A stretch of DNA of 64,000 bases from a bacterium (GTDB lineage: Bacteria > Zhuqueibacterota > Zhuqueibacteria > Residuimicrobiales > Residuimicrobiaceae): NCBI GenBank assembly GCA_029554865.1, contig JAKPUX010000202.1:1-64000 (forward strand), written 5' to 3'. A program made the translations under genes and the position numbers. Of the stretch, positions 48,748 through 57,887 are shown in pieces. Positions within the stretch are counted from its first letter, which is position 1. The number at the start of each line of letters is the position of its first letter. Below the pieces are notes generated by a model. The model was not told the origin of the DNA, ran no database searches, and saw only the letters and a list, made by a program, of their open reading frames with translations.

Positions 48748-49677
48748 ATGGAGAGGATGGCCGATTTCCAGAATATTACGGGCTTGATCTTTAACATCAT
48801 GCGCTTTTCGGTGCATGACGGGCCGGGCATCCGCACCACAGTTTTTGTCAAGGGATGCCCCCTGCAGTGCGCCTGGTGTCACAATCCCGAATCAATTTCA
48901 CCGCAGCCGGAGATGATGCTGCGCACGGACATTTGTCTGATGTGCGGCGCCTGCATTGCCGCCTGTCCGGTGGGGGCGATTGAAAACACCGCAGCCGGGC
49001 TGGTCACTCACCGGGAAAAATGCATCGCCTGCGGAATTTGCGCCCAGGTCTGCCCCGTCGAGGCCCGCGTGCGCGTCGGCCGTGAGATGACTGTATCAGA
49101 GGTGATGCTGGAGATTCTCGCCGACCGCGTCTTTTACGACCAGTCCGGAGGGGGCGTCACTTTCTCCGGCGGCGAGCCAACCCGCCAGCCCGATTTCCTG
49201 CACGCCCTTCTCACCGCCGCCCGGCATGAGGGACTGCATACCATCGTCGACACCTGCGGTTATGCCCCCTGGAGCGTCTTTGAACGCATCGCCCCCCTGA
49301 CCAGCCGATTCCTTTTTGACATCAAGATCGTCGATCCGGAAAAACACCGTCGCTGGACCGGCGTCTCCAATCGCCGCATCCTTGACAATCTGACCCGACT
49401 TGACGCCAGGGGCTGTGCCATCAGCCTGCGCCTGCCCATCATCCCGGGTGTCAACGACAGCCCGGAGGATATCAAGGGGCTGGTCGAGCTACTCCAGCGA
49501 TTGCACCATACCAAGAGGCTGCATCTCCTCCCCTTCCACGGAGGTGGAGCGGAAAAATATCACCGTCTCGGACGGGCTTTCCATCTCGAGCAGGCCGTTC
49601 CGCCCGATCATGCAGCGATCGAAAGAATTGCGCAAGACCTGCGCAACCATATCGAAGAGGTCCACATCGGGGGCTAA
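48748..49677 (+). CDS. Glycyl-radical enzyme activating enzyme (radical SAM)
   Basis: CPLQCAWCHNPES (CxxxCxxC type), two ferredoxin-like clusters CLMCGACIAACPVGAI and CIACGICAQVCPVEA, VTFSGGEPTRQPDFL. Start could alternatively be at 48757. Confidence 0.93.
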   Translation: MERMADFQNITGLIFNIMRFSVHDGPGIRTTVFVKGCPLQCAWCHNPESISPQPEMMLRTDICLMCGACIAACPVGAIENTAAGLVTHREKCIACGICAQVCPVEARVRVGREMTVSEVMLEILADRVFYDQSGGGVTFSGGEPTRQPDFLHALLTAARHEGLHTIVDTCGYAPWSVFERIAPLTSRFLFDIKIVDPEKHRRWTGVSNRRILDNLTRLDARGCAISLRLPIIPGVNDSPEDIKGLVELLQRLHHTKRLHLLPFHGGGAEKYHRLGRAFHLEQAVPPDHAAIERIAQDLRNHIEEVHIGG

Positions 49678-49724
49678 CATGAACCCCGAAGCCGTATCGC
49701 CGCCTACTAATACAGGGAGCTGCC

Positions 49725-52085
49725 ATGATGACCGAACGCGTGCGCCTTTTACGCGAGAAAAGCCTGCAAGCCGTTCCCACCCTTTCCACCGAACGCGCCG
49801 AAATTGTCACACGCATCTACCGTCAAGCCGGCCTCCTCTCCGCTCCGATGCTGCGCGCCCGCGTTTTTGCCGCCATCATGCAGGAAAAGGAAATCTGTAT
49901 CAACGACGGCGAGCTCATCGTCGGCGAACGCGGCCCCGCGCCCAAAGCCACCTCCACCTTTCCGGAACTCTGCTGCCACTCCCTCCAGGACCTGGAGATC
50001 CTCGACAGCCGCGAAAAGGTCTTTTTCAGGGTCGATGAGGGGACCCGCCGCCTCTATCGGGAGGAGTTCATTCCCTTCTGGAGGGGGCGAAGCATGCGGG
50101 AGATGATCCTCGCCAGTATGAGTGAGGAGTGGAAGCAGGCTTATGAGGCGGGCATCTTCACCGAGTTCATGGAGCAGCGCGGACCCGGCCACACCGTGCT
50201 CGACGACAAGATCTACAACAAGGGGATGAACGATTTTATCGCTGATATCGAGACCCGGCTGGCTGAGCTCGACTTCGTCAACGATGCCACCGCTTATGAC
50301 CGCGCAGAGGAACTCAAGGCCATGCGTCTTTGCGCGCAATCGATCATCGTTCTGGCCAGGCGCTATGCCGACAAAGCGGCAGCCCTGGCTAAAAGCGAAA
50401 AGAATCCTGCCCGCAAGGCCGAGCTGAAAACCATCGCTGTGATCTGCCGCCGCGTCCCGGCCGAGAAACCGCGCACCCTCCACGAAGCCCTGCAGTATTA
50501 CTGGTTCATCCATCTCGGGGTCATCACCGAGATCAATCCATGGGACGCCTTCAATCCCGGCCGCCTCGACCAGCACCTCTACCCCTTTTATAAAAAGGAG
50601 CTCGATGAGGGCAGTTTGACCCGGGAAGCGGCGCGCGAGCTGCTGCAGTGCTTCTGGGTCAAGTTCAACAATCAGCCGGCCCCACCCAAGGTCGGCGTCA
50701 CAGCCGCCGAGAGCTCGACCTATACAGATTTCGCCAACATCAACAGCGGCGGCCTCAAGCCCGACGGCAGCGATGGGGTCAACGAGCTTTCCTACCTCAT
50801 CCTCGAGGTCATCGATGAGATGCGGCTGGTCCAGCCCAGCTCCAACATCCAGCTCAGCCGCAAAAATCCCGATGCCTTTCTCAAGCACGCCCTCAGGGTG
50901 GTGCGCAAGGGCTGGGGCCAACCCTCGATCTTCAACGCTGAAACTGTAGTCGAGGAGCTGCTGCGCCAGGGCAAGTCCGTGGAGGATGCCCGTCAGGGGG
51001 GCACCTCGGGCTGCGTCGAGACCGGGGCCTTTGGCAAGGAGGCCTATATCCTCACCGGCTATTTCAACATTCCCAAGCTCCTCGAACTGACCCTGCACGA
51101 CGGGTTCGATCCCCGCACCGGGCGCCAGCTCGGGCCGCACAGCGGAGATCCCGCGAAATGGCACAGTTTTGCCGATCTCATGGCCGCCTTCCGGCAGCAG
51201 ATGGCCCACTTTGTCGCGATCAAGCTGGCCGGCAACAACATCATCGAACGCCTCTACGCCCTGCACATGCCGGTGCCCTTTCTCTCCATCCTCATCGACG
51301 ACTGCATCGCCCGGGGGATGGATTACAACGCCGGGGGAGCCCGCTACAACACCAGCTACATCCAGGGGGTCGGCATCGGCACGGTCACCGACAGCCTGGC
51401 GGCCTTGAAGCAGTACGTCTTTGAGCAGAAGCGGCTCGGCATGGCTGAATTCCTCGCCCTGCTGCAGGGGGACTTTGCGGGCGAGGAGGTGAAGCGGATG
51501 TGGCTAGTCAACAAGTGCCCTAAATACGGCAATGATGACGATTTTGCTGACGAACTCATGAGCGAGGTTTTTGAGATCTATTACAGCCTGGTCAACGGCC
51601 GCCCCAATACCAAGGGGGGCGTCTACCGCATCAACATGCTGCCGACCACCTGTCATGTCTATTTCGGTTCGGTCACCGGCGCCATGCCGGACGGGCGCAA
51701 GTCGGGTACGCCCCTCAGCGAGGGGATCTCGCCGGTCCAGGGGGCTGACCGCAAGGGGCCGACGGCGGTGCTGAAATCGGCCGCCAAGATGGATCACGTC
51801 CGCACCGGCGGCACCCTGCTCAACCAAAAGTTCACCCCCTCCCTGCTCAAGGGGGAGGAAGGAATCGACCACCTCAGCCACCTTGTGCGCGGCTATTTCA
51901 CCCTCGGCGGCCATCATATCCAGTTCAATGTGGTGGACGCCGCCACCCTCCGCCACGCCCAGGCTCACCCCGAAGAGCACCGCGATCTCATCGTCCGCGT
52001 CGCCGGCTACAGCGACTATTTCCTCGACCTCAGCAAGGCCCTGCAGGATGAAATCATCGCCCGCACGGAACATCAGGGCTTTTAG
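49725..52085 (+). CDS. hypD: Glycyl radical enzyme, probable trans-4-hydroxy-L-proline dehydratase (HypD-like)
   Basis: Thiyl-Cys motif GTSGCVETG, C-terminal glycyl loop RVAGYSDYF. Residues H156, D274, S330, D335, C430, E432 and G761 match recalled HypD catalytic numbering at a constant -4 offset. Confidence 0.8.
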   Translation: MMTERVRLLREKSLQAVPTLSTERAEIVTRIYRQAGLLSAPMLRARVFAAIMQEKEICINDGELIVGERGPAPKATSTFPELCCHSLQDLEILDSREKVFFRVDEGTRRLYREEFIPFWRGRSMREMILASMSEEWKQAYEAGIFTEFMEQRGPGHTVLDDKIYNKGMNDFIADIETRLAELDFVNDATAYDRAEELKAMRLCAQSIIVLARRYADKAAALAKSEKNPARKAELKTIAVICRRVPAEKPRTLHEALQYYWFIHLGVITEINPWDAFNPGRLDQHLYPFYKKELDEGSLTREAARELLQCFWVKFNNQPAPPKVGVTAAESSTYTDFANINSGGLKPDGSDGVNELSYLILEVIDEMRLVQPSSNIQLSRKNPDAFLKHALRVVRKGWGQPSIFNAETVVEELLRQGKSVEDARQGGTSGCVETGAFGKEAYILTGYFNIPKLLELTLHDGFDPRTGRQLGPHSGDPAKWHSFADLMAAFRQQMAHFVAIKLAGNNIIERLYALHMPVPFLSILIDDCIARGMDYNAGGARYNTSYIQGVGIGTVTDSLAALKQYVFEQKRLGMAEFLALLQGDFAGEEVKRMWLVNKCPKYGNDDDFADELMSEVFEIYYSLVNGRPNTKGGVYRINMLPTTCHVYFGSVTGAMPDGRKSGTPLSEGISPVQGADRKGPTAVLKSAAKMDHVRTGGTLLNQKFTPSLLKGEEGIDHLSHLVRGYFTLGGHHIQFNVVDAATLRHAQAHPEEHRDLIVRVAGYSDYFLDLSKALQDEIIARTEHQGF

Positions 52086-52095
52086 CCAACTCCAA

Positions 52096-52134
52096 TAAAA
52101 AAGCCTCCCGGGGAATTCCCCGGGAGGCTTTTTT
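52096..52134. terminator. Strong bidirectional Rho-independent terminator
   Basis: AAAAAAGCCTCCCGGGG-AATT-CCCCGGGAGGCTTTTTT, perfect stem between convergent genes. Confidence 0.95.
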
Positions 52135-52152
52135 GTCTGCGTGCTGGCTGGG

Positions 52153-53463
52153 TCAGGCTTGCGGGCGGCCGATGGCATAATAGCTGAAACCGAGATCGCG
52201 GATCTTGACCGGATTGTAGATATTGCGGCCGTCGAAGATGACCGGAGTATTGAGGGCCTTGCGAATGCGCTCGAAATCAGGTTCCCGGTAATCGAGCCAT
52301 TCAGTGACAATCACCAGACCGTCAGCGCCCTGCAGGGCTTCATAGTTGTTTTCGAACAGCCTGACTTTCTTGTCGAGGCCCAACCGCCGGGCCTCATGGA
52401 GGGCGGCGGGATCGTGAGCCTGAAGCTTGACCCCTTCGGCGTCAAGGGCGTTGATCAGGGGGATGGCCGGGGCTTCGCGCATGTCATCGGTGCGCGGCTT
52501 GAAGCTGAGCCCCCAGAGGGCGAGGGTGAGGCCGGCCAGCTTGCCCTGAAAATGCTCCCGGATCTTGGGCAGCAGAATCGTCTTCTGTTCCTCATTGGCG
52601 GCCTCGACCGCTTCCAGGACCTTGAGGCGGCAGCCATACTGCTTGCCGGTATGGATGATCGCCTTGACATCCTTGGGAAAACAGGAGCCGCCGTAACCCA
52701 TACCCGGAAAAATAAAGGAGTGGCCGATGCGCTTGTCCGATCCGATGCCGCGGCGCACCATCTCCACATCGGCGCCGACGCGGTCACAGAGATTGGCGAT
52801 CTCGTTGATGAAGGAGATCTTGGTCGCCAGCAGGGAATTGGCGGCGTATTTGGTCACCTCCGCGCTGTGCTCATCCATGACCAGGATCGGATTGCCGGTG
52901 CGGACAAAGGGCTGGTAGAGTTCGCGCATGATCTCCCCCACCTTGGGATTGCGGGTACCGATGATGACCCGGTCAGGATACATGAAATCATCGATGGCAG
53001 CCCCCTCCTTGAGAAACTCCGGATTGGAGACGACGTCGAAGGGGAGATCGGTCTCCGCGGCGATGGCCTCGCGCACCCTGTCCGCCGTGCCCACCGGAAC
53101 CGTGCTCTTGTTGACGACGATCTTGTAGCCGTTCATGAGCTTGCCGATGGAGCGGGCGACCGCCAGAACGTGGCTGAGATCCGCCGAGCCGTCCTCCTCG
53201 GGTGGAGTGCCCACCGCGATGAAGAGGATATCCGACTGCTCGACCGCATCCTTTATCGAGGTGGTGAAAGAGAGCCGTTCCAGTTTGTGATTGCGTTCGA
53301 CCAGTCCCTCAAGACCGGGTTCATAGATCGGGATCAATCCCTTGCGGAGGCCGGCGATCTTTTTTTCGTCCACATCCATGCAGATGACCTGATTGCCGGC
53401 TTCAGCAAAGCACGCCCCCGCCACCAAACCCACATACCCGGAACCGATGACTGTCAGTTTCAT
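52153..53463 (-). CDS. ugd: UDP-glucose 6-dehydrogenase
   Basis: MKLTVIGSGYVGLVAGACFAEAGNQVICMDVDEKKI, VNKSTVPVGTAD, NPEFLKEGAAIDDF, FPGMGYGGSCFPKD, GLSFKPRTDDMREAPAI. Confidence 0.93.
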   Translation of the reverse strand: MKLTVIGSGYVGLVAGACFAEAGNQVICMDVDEKKIAGLRKGLIPIYEPGLEGLVERNHKLERLSFTTSIKDAVEQSDILFIAVGTPPEEDGSADLSHVLAVARSIGKLMNGYKIVVNKSTVPVGTADRVREAIAAETDLPFDVVSNPEFLKEGAAIDDFMYPDRVIIGTRNPKVGEIMRELYQPFVRTGNPILVMDEHSAEVTKYAANSLLATKISFINEIANLCDRVGADVEMVRRGIGSDKRIGHSFIFPGMGYGGSCFPKDVKAIIHTGKQYGCRLKVLEAVEAANEEQKTILLPKIREHFQGKLAGLTLALWGLSFKPRTDDMREAPAIPLINALDAEGVKLQAHDPAALHEARRLGLDKKVRLFENNYEALQGADGLVIVTEWLDYREPDFERIRKALNTPVIFDGRNIYNPVKIRDLGFSYYAIGRPQA

Positions 53464-53565
53464 ACCCGTCCCATCAAGTTAATGTCCGCGAAGAAAACGC
53501 TTCTTTAATCATCCTATTCTACACGCAGCAGGGCCGGTTTGCAGAGAGGGAAATGCGGTCAGAAC

Positions 53566-55215
53566 TTATTTCCCCGCTTCCGGCGCCGTATCCAGCAGGC
53601 TGCGGTCAAGGACAAAATCCCACATGGTCTTGCGCTGGAGGTCTGCTACCGCGAGTTTGAAATCGACATAGGCCTCGAGATAGGAGGTCTTGGCCGTGGT
53701 CAGTCGGTTGCGGTCGAGGGCCAGGTCCTGGCTGGTGATATCGCCATTGTTGAAGCGCTCGAGGGTGATGTCGAAGGCGCGCTGGGCCACCTCCTGGTTC
53801 TTTTTCAGCACCTCGACGCGGTTTTCGGCCTCACGCAATCGCATGACCACGTCGCGCACTTCGCGCTGGATGGTTTTCTTCTGCTCCTCCAGGCTCAGTT
53901 CGCTGGTCGAAAGGGCCGCCCTCGCCGACTGCACCTCGGCGTGGTTGACCCCCCAATCCCAGAGTGGCACGGTCAGGGTGAAGGTGACGCCGCGGTTGTG
54001 CGGACGGCGGTCCATATCCTCGATACTCGAATCCCACAGCCGGTCCCAGGGTGATTTATAGGGCAGACTGGAATTGCTCACCCCGGTGACGTCGTAAAAG
54101 GCGGCGATGTCGCCGCGCATTTCGCTGCGCGCATCGGCCTGCTTGACGTCGAGCCGGGCCATTTCGATATCGATCTGCCCCTCGCGCAGTTCGGTGCGGT
54201 ATTTCATCGCCAGTGCCGTAGCTCGCTCCAGATCAACCTTGACCTTTTCGAGCTCGAAATCAGTGCGCACGGCCACAGCATCGGAGAGCTGGAGTCCGAT
54301 CAGCTGCTTGAAATTGTCCTCGCTGCGCTGCCGGGCTCCTTCAGCCGAGAGCAGGGCGGCCCGGCTTTCCGCCAGATCGACCTCCATCTGCAGGGCCTCG
54401 ACCTCGGGGATGAGGCCGGCCGCATATTTTTTCGCCGCCAGGTCGTAGAGTTCCTGCTGCTGGTTGAGGTTTTCACTGGTGATCTCATGCCGTCGGGTCG
54501 CCTGATAATAATCAAAGAAGGAGCGGGTGACGCTGTAGACGATATCCAGCTCGCTGCGCCGAAAGCGCTGAAAGGTGCGCTCGTAGCTGAGGTTGGCGTT
54601 CTTCAATCCAAGTTTGAGCTGATTGATCGCGAAGAGGGGCTGTTTGAAGCGGAGGCTGATCGAGTTGTAGATTTCGCTGCGCGAGACGTCCTCATCCTGC
54701 TCCTGGAGATAGGTCGAGACATCGCGGTGGTAGCTTTGGCCGCGCAGGGTGAAGGCGCCGTCGGTCGGCAGGGGCTGGTTGATATCGAGGGTGCCGAGGA
54801 AGCGGGTGTAGCCGGTGGTATTAAAGACCGGCAGGGCACCCGGCACCTGGATTTCGGAGACGGTCTCGTTCCAGTTCGGCGCCTCCAGGCTGAGATCGGC
54901 GTTGGTCTTGAAGCGCCCCTTGGCGGCGATCAGATTCTGCGCCGCCTGATTCAGACTCAGGCGCAGGGATTTCATCTCATAACTCTGCTCGAGGGCGATT
55001 TTAATCGCCTCGTCGAGGGTGAGGGTGGCTTTTTCAGCTCCTGCAGCCTGGAGAGCGGGATGCTCCGGCGCAGCGACGGACGAAGAGTCGCCAAGCGCCG
55101 GCGCAGAACTCTCCTGGCACCAACCCCGCCCGCCGGCGGTCAGAAGCGCGATGGAGATCAGGACATGTACGGGGAAAAAGCGAATCTGAACCATATGCTC
55201 CTCAAGAATTAGCAC
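53566..55215 (-). CDS. TolC-family outer-membrane efflux protein
   Basis: Signal peptide, ATLTLDEAIKIALEQSYEMKSLRLSLNQAAQNLIAAKGRF, two-fold TolC helical architecture. Confidence 0.88.
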   Translation of the reverse strand: MLILEEHMVQIRFFPVHVLISIALLTAGGRGWCQESSAPALGDSSSVAAPEHPALQAAGAEKATLTLDEAIKIALEQSYEMKSLRLSLNQAAQNLIAAKGRFKTNADLSLEAPNWNETVSEIQVPGALPVFNTTGYTRFLGTLDINQPLPTDGAFTLRGQSYHRDVSTYLQEQDEDVSRSEIYNSISLRFKQPLFAINQLKLGLKNANLSYERTFQRFRRSELDIVYSVTRSFFDYYQATRRHEITSENLNQQQELYDLAAKKYAAGLIPEVEALQMEVDLAESRAALLSAEGARQRSEDNFKQLIGLQLSDAVAVRTDFELEKVKVDLERATALAMKYRTELREGQIDIEMARLDVKQADARSEMRGDIAAFYDVTGVSNSSLPYKSPWDRLWDSSIEDMDRRPHNRGVTFTLTVPLWDWGVNHAEVQSARAALSTSELSLEEQKKTIQREVRDVVMRLREAENRVEVLKKNQEVAQRAFDITLERFNNGDITSQDLALDRNRLTTAKTSYLEAYVDFKLAVADLQRKTMWDFVLDRSLLDTAPEAGK

Positions 55216-55226
55216 GCGGCAAGCCG

Positions 55227-56456
55227 CTATTCATAACGCAGGGAAACGATCGGATCGAGCCTGGCCGCCTGCCGGGCTGGATAAATGCCGAATACGATGC
55301 CGACGGCGGCCGAGACGGTGAAAGCCAGAATGATGGCGCTTAAGCTGACCAGGGTGCGCCAGCCTGCATAGAGGGCGATAACCTTGGTCAGAATGAAGCC
55401 AAGCAGCACTCCGAGCAGCCCCCCGGCAAAACTGAGCACCATGGCCTCGACCAGAAACTGGCCGAGGATGTCGCGCTGCCGGGCCCCGACCGCGCGCCGC
55501 ACCCCGATCTCCCGGGTCCGTTCCATCACCGAAGCGAGCATGATGTTCATGATGCCGATCCCCCCCACCAGCAGGGAGATACCGGCAATGGCCCCCATGA
55601 CGATGTTGAAGATGCGCTGGGTCTGCTGCTTTTGACGCAGCAGCGCCTCGGGGATGGTGATCGTGAAATCACTGACCTGGTTGTGGCGGCGGCTGAGGCT
55701 GTTGCGGACAATCGCGGCCGCCTCCTCGATGCGGCCGGAGTCCTTGACCTGGATGATGATGCGGTCGATCTCGCTGGCGAACACGGAGCGGGGGAAGCGC
55801 TTGACCGCAGCGGTGATGGGGATGTAGATATTGTTGTTGAGATTGTCGGAAATCCCCGAGCCGGCGCCCGCGCTGGGCTTCTCCTCCATCACTCCGAGCA
55901 CGGTATACCACTGGCTGCCGATCTTGATGCGCTCACCGACCGGATCCTGGAAGAGAAAGAGGGCGTAGCGGACCTCGGCGCCGAGGACGCAAACCCGGCG
56001 CGCCTCCGTGACATCCTGATAATTGAAAAAGGCGCCCAGGCGTGGGGTGAAGGCCATCACTCGCTCATAATCAGGCAGGGTACCGACCACAGTCGCCTCG
56101 ACACTCTCCTGGCCGAAATAGATCTGCTCCTTGACCGAACGCTCCGGGATGGCCATGGCCACCAGGGGATTGATCGTCTGCAGGGCGGCGGCATCCTCGA
56201 GCAAAAGCCCGCGCGAGAGATTGCTGCGGCCGGCGCCACTTTCTTCATCCTCAATCGGGATATCGTTGATGAGGATGTTGTTCATGCCCATGAGCTGGAT
56301 CTGCTCGAGGGCCTCCTGCTTGGCCCCCTCCCCGATGGAGAGCATGGCGATGACTGCAGCCACGCCAAAGATGATCCCGAGGGCGGTGAGGATCGAGCGC
56401 AGTTTGTGGCTGCGAATGCCCTCCAGGCCGATCTCGACACTTTCACGTATATTCAT
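55227..56456 (-). CDS. MacB/FtsX-type ABC transporter permease
   Basis: SHKLRSILTALGIIFGVAAVIAMLSIGEGAKQEALEQIQLMG, LLVGGIGIMNIMLASVMERTREIGVRRAVGARQRDILGQFLVEA; no nucleotide-binding domain. Confidence 0.93.
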   Translation of the reverse strand: MNIRESVEIGLEGIRSHKLRSILTALGIIFGVAAVIAMLSIGEGAKQEALEQIQLMGMNNILINDIPIEDEESGAGRSNLSRGLLLEDAAALQTINPLVAMAIPERSVKEQIYFGQESVEATVVGTLPDYERVMAFTPRLGAFFNYQDVTEARRVCVLGAEVRYALFLFQDPVGERIKIGSQWYTVLGVMEEKPSAGAGSGISDNLNNNIYIPITAAVKRFPRSVFASEIDRIIIQVKDSGRIEEAAAIVRNSLSRRHNQVSDFTITIPEALLRQKQQTQRIFNIVMGAIAGISLLVGGIGIMNIMLASVMERTREIGVRRAVGARQRDILGQFLVEAMVLSFAGGLLGVLLGFILTKVIALYAGWRTLVSLSAIILAFTVSAAVGIVFGIYPARQAARLDPIVSLRYE

Positions 56457-56471
56457 GTGGACTCTTTCTGT

Positions 56472-57839
56472 TCAGCGCATGATCATAAAGGCGCCGCGGC
56501 CGCCGGGCGCCCGGCGTTCAGACCGCTTCTCCTTGATCGCGGCCGTGCTCTTTTCCCCCGCGGCGGCGACCGGAAGGGTGGGATCGCGCAGAGCCACCAG
56601 ATCACCCTGCTTGAGTCCCTTTTCGATGACGATGAAATCGCTGTTCTTGGGACCGATCTGCACCTCCCGGCGTTTAAAACCACCCTTCTTGATGTAAACG
56701 ATGGTGGTGTCGTCCTTGTGGACCACGCTTTCGAGGGGCACGAAAAGCTTGTCCTTGATGCGGTCGGTGATGATCTGACACTGGGCGGTCATGCCAGGGC
56801 GCAAGCGCCCGTCGGCTCCGTCGATAAGAATCTCAACATCAAAGGTCTTGACTTCCGAGTCGCTCTCACGGCTGGCGAGGGTGGCCACACGCAGCACCTT
56901 GCCGTAGAACTGCTGGCCGGGGAGGGCGTCGACGGAGAGGACCGCCTGCTGGTCGGGGTGCACCTGGCTGATAAAAACCTCGTTGACCTTGGCCTTGACC
57001 ATCATGGTCGCGAGATCGGGGATCTCAACCAGGGTCTGGCCGCGGAAGGGACTGTCGCCGACCTTGACCTTGGCGCGGCCGTTGGCGCCCCAGATCTCCT
57101 GCAGCACCACCATACCGTCGATGGGGGCGCGCAAGGTGAGATCATTCAGCTCCTGGGCTTTCTGCTCATAACGGAGCCGGGCCTGGCGCAGCTTGAGGTT
57201 GCTTTTGGTCAGGTCCGCCTTGTTGATGATCTCCTGGGATTCGATCTTGCGCTGGGCCTGTTCCAGCGAGAGGGTGGCCTTTTTGAGGCTGAGTTCCTGC
57301 TCACGCTGTTTGGAGGGGGCCTCGTATTTCATCTGTTCGTAGCGGAGTTTGGCCTGCTCAAAAGAGTATTGTTCGGTCTCATAGGCGGTATTGAGCTGGG
57401 CCATGGTCGACCTGTTCGAGGCCTGCAGACTGGCCAGATCGGCAAGGGCCGATTCGTATTCATTGCGACGGTCCTCGAGATCCTGACTGGCTTCGGCGGT
57501 GTCGAACTGGACGAGGAAATCGCCCGTCCGGACCAGGGAGCCGTCCTCAGCCAGGGCGACAACGCGGAGACTGCCCCTGACTTTGGCGGGGACGCCCACG
57601 GATACCGATTTGACTGCATAGAGCTCACCGCTCTGGTTGATGTCGATGACAAAGTCGCCGAAGCGCGCGGCAGTAGTGGCCACATCGGGGACCGAGCCCA
57701 GGGTCTTTTTGTAGATCACGAAGACAAGGAGCAGGGTCGCCAGCACAAGCACGGGAATGCGCCATTTGCCCAGGCGCACCAGCAGATGAGCGTCGAACCA
57801 GCGCCAGGCTTTTTTTATCTCTTCAAGGTATTTCTTCAT
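56472..57839 (-). CDS. HlyD/MacA-type periplasmic adaptor (copy 2)
   Basis: Single TM, coiled-coil, LRAPIDGMVVLQEI lipoyl half-motif, LRPGMTAQCQIITDRIKDKLFVPLESVVHKDD. Confidence 0.88.
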   Translation of the reverse strand: MKKYLEEIKKAWRWFDAHLLVRLGKWRIPVLVLATLLLVFVIYKKTLGSVPDVATTAARFGDFVIDINQSGELYAVKSVSVGVPAKVRGSLRVVALAEDGSLVRTGDFLVQFDTAEASQDLEDRRNEYESALADLASLQASNRSTMAQLNTAYETEQYSFEQAKLRYEQMKYEAPSKQREQELSLKKATLSLEQAQRKIESQEIINKADLTKSNLKLRQARLRYEQKAQELNDLTLRAPIDGMVVLQEIWGANGRAKVKVGDSPFRGQTLVEIPDLATMMVKAKVNEVFISQVHPDQQAVLSVDALPGQQFYGKVLRVATLASRESDSEVKTFDVEILIDGADGRLRPGMTAQCQIITDRIKDKLFVPLESVVHKDDTTIVYIKKGGFKRREVQIGPKNSDFIVIEKGLKQGDLVALRDPTLPVAAAGEKSTAAIKEKRSERRAPGGRGAFMIMR

Positions 57840-57887
57840 CTGTTCGCCTTTTGTGGTTAAGCCAACAACAATAGATCAGCATTTACC

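Noticed and set aside
55632-57860. 742-aa plus-strand ORF
   Set aside because: Antisense to the permease and adaptor genes, spans two real genes, and has no family motif.
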